Assembly: GCF_023159225.1 (NCBI RefSeq)
Contig: NC_063171.1
Span: 39,215,378 to 39,279,377, forward strand
Direction of reading: 5' to 3'
Source: Perognathus longimembris pacificus
Lineage: Eukaryota; Chordata; Mammalia; Rodentia; Heteromyidae
DNA: 64,000 bases
Part shown: positions 59,001 through 64,000 of the stretch, in pieces
How positions within the stretch are numbered: position 1 is the stretch's first letter
Layout of the letters: each line of letters opens with the position of its first letter
Position numbers and translations under genes: made by a program
The notes under the pieces: generated by a model
Database searches by the model: none
Told to the model about the DNA's origin: nothing
Seen by the model: only the letters and a program-made list of their open reading frames with translations

Positions 59001-62000
59001 TGACATATAAGCAACCATGCTGATTTACACAAAGATGTTACCAGCACTATATGAGTAAATAAGGTAGCCTTTTAGCCTCCTCCACCCTCCCCCCCCCCCC
59101 CCGCCCCATACACGCTTACCTGATTAACAGGGCATTGTTATAAATGATCCCAGACCTAGTGGGTTTAACATAAGATGAATATGCAAATGTGCTTAATCAC
59201 TGTATCAGGGCTTGTAAATGAAACGCCAGGTTTGTTAGGAGTTATAGTATAGATGGCTTACTGATAGAGGTATAGATATATATTCAGATTTACACATATC
59301 AATAGGCAAATGGGGTAATGAGAAGATATAGACTGGCTCTGTAGGTTCGGGGTATTAGGTCCATAGGTACAAAGAAAACGTTGCCATTGAAAAGAGCTGA
59401 TAATCTTGATGGCTGCTCTGGATAGCATGAAAGTGGCAAAAGATTATTTGACTGTAGCCCTCTGTTTTTTTTCCGGTTCCCCTTAGGAGTCTTTGTACAG
59501 ATTCTGGGTCCTCCATTCCTTTATGCACTCTGCCAGCCTCCTGTGGGTACAACTCTTTCTACCTCACCTTCCACCCACATTGCACCAGGCTTTCCTGAGT
59601 CCAAGCATGTCTGTATGAGACCCTCCTATTGTGAGAAATCTAGTGGGAAGGAGAGTCTGTTTTCACATTGTACATCTCTGCCCACAGCCATCTTCCCTAT
59701 GATGTCACCCCTGAGCAAGCCTTGAGCCACCCAGAGGTTCAGAGGCGACTAGACATCTCCCTGCGCAACCTCCTTGCCATGACCGATAAATTCCTAGTAG
59801 CCATCATTTCATCTGTGGACCAAATTCCGTATGTATGAGAGTCTTGCCCCCTCCCGGGCTAGGCATGGAATATCAGGAGGGCATGGGCTGGGAGCACAGG
59901 CTCAGTGATAGAGCTTCTGACCACAAGCATTAAGCTCTGGGTTCAAACACCAGTACTGCCAAAAAAAGAAAAGAGAACCAGGCAAGATGGGGAGAACAGA
60001 GCAAGGCAGTAGTCCTAAAGAGAGAAGGAAAGTAGCAAAGAAATGGAGCTGGGGGTGCTCAGAGGGGCTCCAGATAAGGATACTCGAAGATGCTGTCAGG
60101 GAGCTGATCTAGAATATAGCAGGCAAGCCTGTCTGTGGCCCATCATGATTTCACTGAAGCCACAGGAGGGAACCTAAAGTCATGATGGGGGCATATTGTC
60201 TGAGAACAAATAGAGATAAAATGGGACTCCTCCTTAGTTGACAAAGTGAAGAAAAAGAAGGAAAGAAAGAAGGAAGTCTTCAAACTTATCAAGTACTTTA
60301 CAGTTCTTTCCTTTCTTAAAATTTACTCAAGAAATGTTGTGTGAAGCCAGGTACCAGGTACCAGTGGTTCATATCTGTAATCCTGTCTACTCAGGATGCT
60401 GGGATCTGAGGATCATGGTTCAAAGCCACCCTGGGCAGGAAAGTTTGTGAGAACTACTTCTGGCTTTAACTCTGGGCCAGGGAGCTGTCCCTGAGCTCTT
60501 CGGCTCAAGACTAGCACACAGCACCACTTCTGGTTTTCTGGTGGTTAACTGGAGATAAGAGTCTCACGGACTTTCCTGCCTTGGGCTGGCTTTGAACCAG
60601 GATCCTCAGATCTCAACCTCCTGAGTAGCTATGATTAAGGCATGAGCCACCGGCACCCGACTTTCTTCGGGATTTTTGCTGATTATTTGGTTTTTTGGAG
60701 ATAAAATCCTCTGATTTCTCTGCTCTGGGCTGACACCAAGCTGATTCTCAGATCTCAGCTGTCTGTGTAGCTAAGATTATAGTCATGAGCCACTGGCACC
60801 TGGCTCTAAGAACTTTTTGTAGATGACAGGACATAGTGATTAGGCCCAGAAGTAGGAAGCTGAAGCAGAGGATCAGCTATTGGTAGTGGGGACAGAGTGC
60901 TTGGGTTCAACTCTAGTACAGCTGAGAATGGGAAAGGAGGCAGCCAGGTACTAATGCCCTAAGCCTAAGCCCTGGAGCAGCGATGGACAGAGCCACAGAG
61001 CACCTATTGCTTTGTCCCCAAGGTACGGGATGCGTTATGTGGCCAAAGTCCTAAAGACTACCCTGGTAAAGAAGTTCCCCAATGCCACAGAGAGTGAGAT
61101 CTATAAGGCAAGTATTGTCTCACCTCCTCCCTCCCAGACATAGAAAAGAAAGGTTTATAAAAAGCCCAGAAAGAAAATATGTCCCACCCCATAAATCATG
61201 TTTGGCACAACAGCAGGTATTGGGCGGATGATGGGAAGTTGGGTGGAATACGAGCTAACTGGACAGCCCTGGGCTTTTGTAGGAAGATCTGGGTTCTAGT
61301 CCTAGCTCTTGTCAAGTTTGCTGCGTGACCTTGAGCATGACCTACCTGCTTGGGAGTCTGGGGAGTCTTGTTTTGTTTTCTGATATGAGGACTGGCCTGG
61401 GTGGTCCCTTCATCCCTTCATGCCACGTGAGCTGATAATACGGAGCCCCAGCTGTTGAGGTGGCCTGCAGGCTCCTCTGAAAGGTTTTCCTCTTCCCTCA
61501 GGTGGTAGGGAACCTCCTGTACTACCGGTTCCTAAACCCAGCGGTGGTAGCTCCCGACGCCTTCGACATTGTGGCCATGGCAGCAGGGGGGGCCCTGGCT
61601 GCCCCCCAACGCCACGCCCTGGGGGCTGTGGCTCAGCTCCTGCAGCATGCTGCAGCTGGCAAGGCCTTCTCAGGAGAGAGCCAGCACCTGAGAGTCCTGA
61701 ATGATTATCTGGAGGAGACTCACCTCAAATTCAGGTCTGGGGTCCTGCTCCTCCTGTCTCAATTCTCTTCTGCTTCTGGTTCACATCCTATCCTGCCTCT
61801 CCGCCCTGAACCTATGAGGAAGAGAGACACAGAGGTGGAGTGGGAAGGGTTGGAGCTTAGAGGGTAGAAGGCCTTCCCAGCAGAGGAGGTTGTTTGGATA
61901 GGACACTGAGACAGAAGTCAGGGAGAACAAAAGTGGAGCTGGTGCTGAGTAGAGTTAGGACTGGCTTGAGCAGTCCTGGAGGGGGCTGGGGAAGGGAAGT

Positions 62001-63023
62001 GGGGGACAAAACAGAGGGCTCTAATGGGCCCTCCCTCTGGCATTAGGAAGTTCATCTGCAGAGCCTGCCAGGTGCCAGAGCCTGAGGAACGTTTTGCAAT
62101 GGACGAGTACTCAGACATGGTGGCTGTGGCCAAACCCATAGTGTACATCACCGTGGGGGAGCTGGTCAGCACACACAAGGTAAGGGGTGGATGGACTGGC
62201 AAGGGGGTGGACTGGTCTAGAAGCAAGGCCCCTCTCAGTCCCTGCGTGTCCCTCTTCCATTTGCAGCTATTGCTGGAGCACCAGGACTGGATTGCCCCTG
62301 ACCACCGAGACCCCCTGCACCAGCTCCTGGAGGATCTTGGGGAACTGCCCACAGTCCCTGACCTCATTGGTACATGCCCTTCTTGGCATTGGTGGGCCTT
62401 CAGAGAGGGACTGACAGCATGTGGGCCTGGCCAGTGAGCATGCTTGCACAACCCTGTTTGTGTGCTACATGTTATACTCTCTCTCCCTCCCTGTGGTTCT
62501 GAGATGGACACAGGTATGCAGTCTGATAAAGGGAGAGTGGGCAGATAGTCGAGGGACCCAGACTGCCGTATCGATGGGCAATTAAGAGACATGAAGGAAT
62601 GGAACCTTTGGATCCTCTTAGCTTCCTTCGATAGGTAGTAGCTCCACGCCTGTGGAATGGGAGGAAGCCAGCTTACCAGGTAGAAGAGAGCTAGGAGCTC
62701 CAAACTGTAGGAGACAACCCCGTGGTAACCAGGCTGAGGGCGTGGCAAGTCACAGCCCCAGTGGAACAGGTTGATGGGTACCATGAAGCAAGTAGGAAGG
62801 CTTCCTGGAAGAAGTGTGAGGAGGAAACCTGCCACAATCCCATCTGTGTACACACTGCTTATGTGCCTGTCCCTCTCATTCCTCGCCCCACCTCAGGGGA
62901 GAACATAGCCGCAGATGGACACATGGATCTGAGTAAGCTCGAAGTCTCCCTGACACTCACCAACAAGTTTGAAGGACTAGAAACGGATACTGATGATACC
63001 AGTGCCCAGAGCCTGCTTCTGAG
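25726..63023 (+). CDS. IQGAP3: IQGAP3, IQ-motif GTPase-activating-like scaffold (exons 1-32, 3' partial)
   Basis: Thirty-two coding exons give 4106 nt in one continuous frame, about 1369 of the roughly 1631 residues of human IQGAP3. The start ATG at 25726 has A at -3 and G at +4; exon 1 ends at 25762. Domain order is CH (exons 2-6), coiled-coil/IQGAP repeats (7-17), a WW-like motif (18), four IQ motifs (19-22) and the RasGAP-related domain (25-30). The RasGAP C-terminal domain lies beyond the window. IQGAP proteins are cytoplasmic scaffolds that bind actin, calmodulin-type light chains and Cdc42/Rac/Ras; IQGAP3 is tied to proliferating epithelial cells. All introns are GT-AG except the one after exon 28, which is GC-AG. 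Residues TYERLTAEEMDVQRRQNVAY at the exon 1/2 junction and QSLLLR at the right edge match human closely. The first dozen residues are divergent. Confidence 0.98.
26692..26730 (+). repeat. (TG)n microsatellite in IQGAP3 intron 1
   Basis: About 18 uninterrupted TG units. Confidence 0.95.
27079..27325 (+). repeat. B1-like/Geo dimeric SINE
   Basis: Diverged dimer in IQGAP3 intron 1. Confidence 0.8.
27385..27590 (-). repeat. IDL-Geo dimeric SINE beside the PFDN4 retrocopy
   Basis: Complete dimer that inserted at the 3' UTR or tail side of the retrocopy. Confidence 0.85.
27631..28020 (-). pseudogene. PFDN4 (prefoldin subunit 4) processed retrocopy with open frame
   Basis: A single uninterrupted 129-codon frame follows human PFDN4 from start to stop, for example ITFEDQQKINKFA, KKQLQNLEDTCDDIMLADD, VFISHSQEAHEML and KFGSNVNLEADES, with no introns. 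Parent-like sequence continues into both UTRs: CCAAG before the ATG, and GTTAAACATTTTATA after the stop. Prefoldin is a cytosolic chaperone that hands unfolded actin and tubulin to the CCT chaperonin. Against the 134-residue parent as I recall it, the copy has lost five residues in four places, every loss being a multiple of three bases, and has many substitutions, such as MRFYQIAGVF for MIPYQIGDVF. It lies antisense in IQGAP3 intron 1. It may be a pseudogene or a young retrogene; no promoter is evident. Confidence 0.9.
28089..28315. repeat. Rearranged Geo-containing SINE pieces
   Basis: A minus-strand Geo half plus linker at 28089-28255 is followed at once by a plus-strand Geo 3' end at 28262-28315. 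Confidence 0.65.
28333..28389 (+). repeat. GGAA/GGGT-type simple repeat
   Basis: Imperfect ATGG, GGTGGAAGGG and GGGAA repeats. Confidence 0.8.
29171..29355 (+). repeat. B1-like/Geo dimeric SINE
   Basis: Dimer with the linker deleted; in IQGAP3 intron 2. Confidence 0.8.
29503..29733 (+). repeat. IDL-Geo SINE with 14-bp target-site duplication
   Basis: AAGAAACTAGATCA at 29503-29516 and 29720-29733 brackets a complete dimer. Confidence 0.92.
30300..30530 (+). repeat. B1-like/Geo dimeric SINE
   Basis: Dimer lacking part of the Geo A-box region. Confidence 0.8.
30752..30960 (-). repeat. B1-like/Geo dimeric SINE
   Basis: Old, diverged dimer. Confidence 0.75.
31228..31460 (-). repeat. B1-like/Geo dimeric SINE
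   Basis: Complete dimer about 300 bases before IQGAP3 exon 3. Confidence 0.82.
34083..34274 (-). repeat. IDL-Geo dimeric SINE
   Basis: Complete dimer in IQGAP3 intron 5. Confidence 0.85.
34276..34515 (-). repeat. B1-like/Geo dimeric SINE
   Basis: Directly abuts the preceding IDL-Geo in the same orientation. Confidence 0.85.
35710..35937 (-). repeat. B1-like/Geo dimeric SINE
   Basis: Preceded by a poly-G stretch at 35687-35700. Confidence 0.82.
36315..36549 (-). repeat. IDL-Geo SINE with 13-bp target-site duplication
   Basis: GGAGATGGCTTTT at 36315-36327 and 36537-36549 brackets the copy at 36328-36536. Confidence 0.92.
36781..36968 (+). repeat. IDL-Geo dimeric SINE
   Basis: Geo lacks about 15 bases after GGTAGAG. 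An ID-like monomer follows at 36970-37055, and another lies near 37180-37270. Confidence 0.8.
37352..37590 (+). repeat. B1-like/Geo dimeric SINE
   Basis: Diverged dimer with an A tail, shortly before exon 10. Confidence 0.8.
38959..39198 (+). repeat. IDL-Geo SINE with AAGT/AAAT microsatellite tail
   Basis: The dimer is complete to 39150; its tail has grown into (AAGT)n then (AAAT)n. Confidence 0.88.
39518..39740 (-). repeat. B1-like/Geo dimeric SINE
   Basis: Diverged dimer; the unique DNA of intron 11 (39741-40641) follows. Confidence 0.78.
41490..41915 (+). repeat. MIR SINE interrupted by a B1-like/Geo SINE
   Basis: MIR-like sequence ends at AAAATGGGGAACAG before 41562 and resumes after 41790 with TTGGGAACAG. 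The inner dimer is at 41562-41780. Confidence 0.65.
41988..42412 (-). repeat. IDL-Geo SINE containing a second IDL-Geo
   Basis: The outer copy spans 41988-42105 and 42330-42412. The inner, same-strand copy at 42106-42315 is flanked by TCTGGCCATTTTCT at 42092-42105 and 42316-42329. Confidence 0.93.
42488..42562 (-). mobile_element. L1 3' end fragment
   Basis: On the minus strand it reads GGTAACCCCTCTGTACATCACC then an A/T-rich end, as in rodent L1 3' termini. An IDL-Geo (minus) follows at 42563-42771. Confidence 0.6.
42563..42771 (-). repeat. IDL-Geo dimeric SINE
   Basis: Nearly undiverged copy with a T head at 42563-42577. Confidence 0.9.
42775..43032 (-). repeat. B1-like/Geo dimeric SINE
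   Basis: Long T head and complete dimer. Confidence 0.85.
43035..43170 (-). mobile_element. L1 3' end fragment
   Basis: The minus strand carries CTAACCCCTCTGTACGTTATC, related to the fragment at 42488, preceded by a diverged 3' UTR segment. Confidence 0.55.
43178..43300 (-). repeat. B1-like SINE
   Basis: Minus-strand 7SL-type sequence with GGCTGTCCTTGAAC and CCTCAGCCTCT; no Geo half. Confidence 0.75.
44328..44465 (+). repeat. ID-like monomer with (ACAT)n tail
   Basis: A single tRNA-like monomer with GTGTGGCTCAATGGTTGGGC and GGGTTTGATCCCAGC, then an ACAT/ACCT microsatellite at 44400-44465. Confidence 0.8.
44899..45110 (+). repeat. IDL-Geo dimeric SINE
   Basis: Complete, with a duplicated GGAAGT at the Geo start. 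Confidence 0.88.
46284..46331 (+). repeat. Long poly-G tract in IQGAP3 intron 15
   Basis: About 48 bases of G broken only by single C, T and A positions. It could fold as a G-quadruplex, and its length may be an assembly estimate. Confidence 0.9.
46940..47400 (+). repeat. B1-like/Geo SINE split by a young IDL-Geo
   Basis: The older dimer is interrupted at AAGAACACAGGCCCT (47135-47149), repeated at 47357-47371; the young IDL-Geo lies at 47150-47356. Confidence 0.92.
48676..48815 (+). other. IQGAP3: IQGAP3 exon 18: WW-like motif
   Basis: The exon reads FWVQHDMKDGTAYYFHLQTF and then GTWEQPPG, with the two tryptophans, the central YYF and the proline of a WW domain (about residues 671-697). UniProt-style annotations differ on whether IQGAP3 has a true WW domain; I call it WW-like. 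Confidence 0.8.
49178..49430 (+). repeat. MIR SINE
   Basis: Has the MIR landmarks TTAGTTGTGTGACCTTGCAAG, TCTGATAAATAGGGATAATG and TATGAGGATTGAGTGAGG in order. A second MIR lies at about 50400-50600 in the same intron. Confidence 0.8.
49890..50230 (+). repeat. B1-like/Geo SINE split by a solitary Geo monomer
   Basis: The outer dimer stops at TCCATGAGACT (49977-49987) and resumes with the same 11 bases at 50109-50119. Confidence 0.85.
49977..50119 (-). repeat. Solitary Geo monomer with 11-bp target-site duplication
   Basis: The insert 49988-50108 is one Geo unit only: an A-rich tail (TTTTTTTGTTTGTTTG on the plus strand), CAGGACTGGC, and a start of GGCCAGAAGTGG. There is no ID-like or B1-like half. 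Confidence 0.85.
50993..51054 (+). repeat. Compound (CA)n/(CGCA)n microsatellite
   Basis: CA repeats enclose about five GCAC/CGCA units and end in CACGTGTAC; alternating purine-pyrimidine throughout. Confidence 0.95.
51357..51475 (-). repeat. B1-like SINE
   Basis: Minus-strand sequence with CAGCCTCTGCCTCCCAAAGT and CTGGGATTATAG; old 7SL-derived copy. Confidence 0.65.
51722..51948 (-). repeat. B1-like/Geo dimeric SINE
   Basis: Diverged dimer in intron 19. Confidence 0.8.
52446..52681 (+). repeat. Young IDL-Geo SINE with 15-bp target-site duplication
   Basis: AAGATACATGGCAGA at 52446-52460 and 52667-52681; the insert has a pure A tail and the CTCGGATACACGAGG subtype. Confidence 0.95.
53430..53760. 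repeat. MIR piece followed by rearranged B1-like and Geo halves
   Basis: A MIR (plus) lies at about 53430-53540. A minus-strand B1-like half at 53543-53632 is joined to a plus-strand linker and Geo half at 53633-53760. Confidence 0.6.
54308..54357 (+). repeat. (CA)n microsatellite
   Basis: About 24 CA units. A MIR piece (54150-54275) precedes it and a B1-like SINE (54365-54500) follows. Confidence 0.95.
54727..54932 (-). repeat. IDL-Geo SINE lacking its 3' end and A tail, with 12-bp target-site duplication
   Basis: GTAAGACCCTAT at 54727-54738 and 54921-54932 flanks the insert directly. On its own strand the insert ends at CTGAGTTCAAGCCCC, without the CAGGACTGGC end or any A tail. Confidence 0.9.
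55040..55635. other. Unique sequence before IQGAP3 exon 23
   Basis: About 600 bases without a recognisable repeat. Short open frames here match nothing known to me. Confidence 0.5.
56029..56076 (+). repeat. (CA)n microsatellite
   Basis: CA run on the tail of an ID-like monomer at about 55965-56028. Confidence 0.95.
56097..56455 (+). repeat. Two IDL-Geo SINEs, the first cut short by the second
   Basis: The first copy (56097-56246) ends inside Geo at GCTCAGGGAT; the complete second copy (56247-56455) starts there. Confidence 0.85.
56690..56855 (+). repeat. IDL-Geo SINE with internal deletion and (AAT)n tail
   Basis: The ID monomer to CACCACATA is joined straight to AAAGAAGCCAGGG in mid-Geo; the A tail has become (AAT)n. 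Confidence 0.88.
56875..57099 (-). repeat. B1-like/Geo dimeric SINE
   Basis: Complete dimer. Confidence 0.83.
57271..57498 (+). repeat. B1-like/Geo dimeric SINE
   Basis: Complete dimer, tail to tail with the previous copy 3' of it. Confidence 0.83.
59070..59106 (+). repeat. C-rich tract
   Basis: Poly-C with a single G in IQGAP3 intron 26. Confidence 0.85.
59885..59975 (+). repeat. ID-like single monomer
   Basis: ATGGGCTGGGAGCACAGGCT start, GGGTTCAAACACCAG B-box region and an A-rich tail; no Geo partner. Confidence 0.7.
60343..60805. repeat. Cluster of B1-like and B1-like/Geo SINE pieces
   Basis: A plus-strand B1-like half (60343-60449) meets a minus-strand B1-like/Geo dimer (60450-60660), then another minus-strand B1-like piece (60661-60805). 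Confidence 0.75.
61107..61109 (+). promoter_or_regulatory. GC splice donor of IQGAP3 intron 28
   Basis: The exon ends CTATAAG and the intron starts GCAAGT; the next exon begins GTGGTAGGGAACC after CCCTCAG. The frame requires this junction. Confidence 0.9.
62267..63023 (+). other. IQGAP3: IQGAP3 exons 31-32: segment after the RasGAP-related domain
   Basis: Exons are 62267-62369 and 62897-63023 (about residues 1293-1368). The translation includes LHQLLEDLGELPTVPDLIG and DLSKLEVSLTLTNKFEGLE. The gene continues beyond the window; 63024-64000 is intron. Confidence 0.92.
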
Positions 63024-63402
63024 GTAGGCCCAATCAGATGGCCCCACTCTGAAAGAACTATTCGACCTTCTTGTAGAGCCCTCTTATCCTCCAGGAAGTT
63101 CTCTCTAAAGTCTAACCCTCCTTCCCCTGACTGTGGTCTCAGCTGTTCTCCTGGTAACATTAACTCTTTGCTCAGAGGCTATAGCTGAGGGCAAGGGAAT
63201 GGTGAGATGGACAACAGCTGTTGACATGTTATTACACCATTTACCAAAATGTTTGTTTTTTTTTAAGGATAAGCATTCACCTTAGGGACAAGCTGTGAAG
63301 TAGGAGATAATCTCCATGGGTGAGGAAAGAAGCTGAGGAGTTGTGAGACTCCACAATCCCACAGCCAGTAGGCGACATGGCTGAGTCCTTAGCACTTTCT
63401 TT

Positions 63403-63641
63403 TTTGGTCAGTTGTGGGGCTTGAACTCAGGGCCTAAGTGCTATCCCTGAGCTTTTTCTGCTCAAGTTTAGAGCTTTTGTTTTACCACTTTGAGCCAGAG
63501 CTCTGCTTCTGGTTTTCTGATGGTTAATTGAAGATACGAATCTCACAGACTTTCTTGCCTGGGCTGGCTTCGAACCATGATCCTGAGATCTCAGCCTCGA
63601 ATAGCTAGGATTGCAGGCGTGAGCCACCAGTGCCCGACTCT
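63403..63641 (-). repeat. B1-like/Geo dimeric SINE
   Basis: Complete dimer in the last visible intron. Confidence 0.83.
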
Positions 63642-63847
63642 CAGCATTTTTTTTTTAATGTGATCAGAGGATGGCATGGGTCTCTTCTTCCCACTTCTGT
63701 AAAAGTGAGGTGGGAAGCAAAGGAAGGGGTGACATTGTCCAAGGAGTATTATTCACATTATCTGACTTATGGAATTACTACTCCTTTGTGCAACTCCTTG
63801 ATAATAATAACTAAAAATGAATTCTTTTTAAAAAAAAAGTGAAGCAG

Positions 63848-64000
63848 AGCTAGGCACTGGTAGCTCATGCCTGTAATCCTAGCTACTCAGGAGACTGAGA
63901 TCTGAGGCTCACAGTTCAAAGCCAGCCCAGGCAGGGAAATCTGTGACTCTTTTAACAACAATTAACTACCAGTAAGCCAGAAATGGAGCTATGGCTTAAC
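63848..64000 (+). repeat. B1-like/Geo dimeric SINE, cut by the window edge
   Basis: The B1-like half, linker and start of Geo are present. Confidence 0.83.

Larger units (their letters stand above)
58169..62179 (+). other. IQGAP3: IQGAP3 exons 25-30: RasGAP-related domain
   Basis: Exons are 58169-58332, 58694-58918, 59688-59828, 61023-61107, 61502-61734 and 62047-62179 (about residues 965-1292). Visible landmarks are LAKLIFQMPQNRTTKFMEAV, NPTVVRLVVRFYRNERGQSA, LYKNWINQTEAQTGQR, LLYYRFLNPAVVAPDAFDIV and LRVLNDYLEETHLKF. IQGAPs are known to lack the catalytic arginine finger and to bind, not hydrolyse, Rho- and Ras-family GTP; the FLR-type motif of active RasGAPs reads YRFLNPA here. At the exon 25/26 junction the codon is GAG (Glu), where human has Lys. 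The intron after exon 28 has a GC donor. Confidence 0.93.

Noticed and set aside
61918..62853. 311-codon minus-strand open frame
   Set aside because: It covers IQGAP3 exons 30-31 on the opposite strand plus introns, has no known domain, and its length is explained by chance absence of stops in GC-rich DNA.

Overview
This is nuclear DNA of a mammal. It has spliced protein genes with consensus GT-AG junctions, long introns, CpG-rich promoters, microsatellites and dense retroposons. The dominant SINE joins an ID-like tRNA-Ala monomer to a second monomer. That layout matches the IDL-Geo family which, as I recall, is described only from geomyoid rodents (pocket gophers, pocket mice, kangaroo rats). 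I therefore infer a geomyoid rodent; the species cannot be told from the sequence.

Layout: the window opens inside GPATCH4 (+), whose last three coding exons end at 2002. NAXE (-) is complete at 3127-5361, starts in a CpG island, and converges tail to tail with GPATCH4. TTC24 (-) has seven coding exons between 11230 and 17783. An 8-kb SINE-filled gap separates it from IQGAP3 (+), which starts at 25726 and fills the rest of the window with 32 coding exons, the last ending at 63023. The 3' end of IQGAP3 lies outside. Gene order and relative strands agree with human 1q22 (GPATCH4, NAXE, TTC24, IQGAP3). The genes are neighbours by conserved synteny, not an operon: a nucleolar G-patch protein, an NAD(P)HX repair epimerase, a TPR protein and a proliferation-linked scaffold.

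A PFDN4 (prefoldin subunit 4) retrocopy with an uninterrupted reading frame lies antisense in IQGAP3 intron 1. Introns and spacers hold about 80 SINE copies. They are of three kinds: IDL-Geo dimers, dimers of a 7SL/B1-like left half with the same Geo right half, and stray ID-like or Geo monomers. There are also older MIR copies, L1 3' ends, and CA/TG, AT, GA and poly-G tracts. Several SINEs keep perfect target-site duplications and are nested in older ones, so insertion order can be read.

I see no undescribed multi-gene system. The most interesting signal is the Geo module. It carries tRNA-like A and B boxes that align with the neighbouring ID monomer, it is the shared 3' half of two unrelated SINE families, and it occurs at least twice on its own between target-site duplications.
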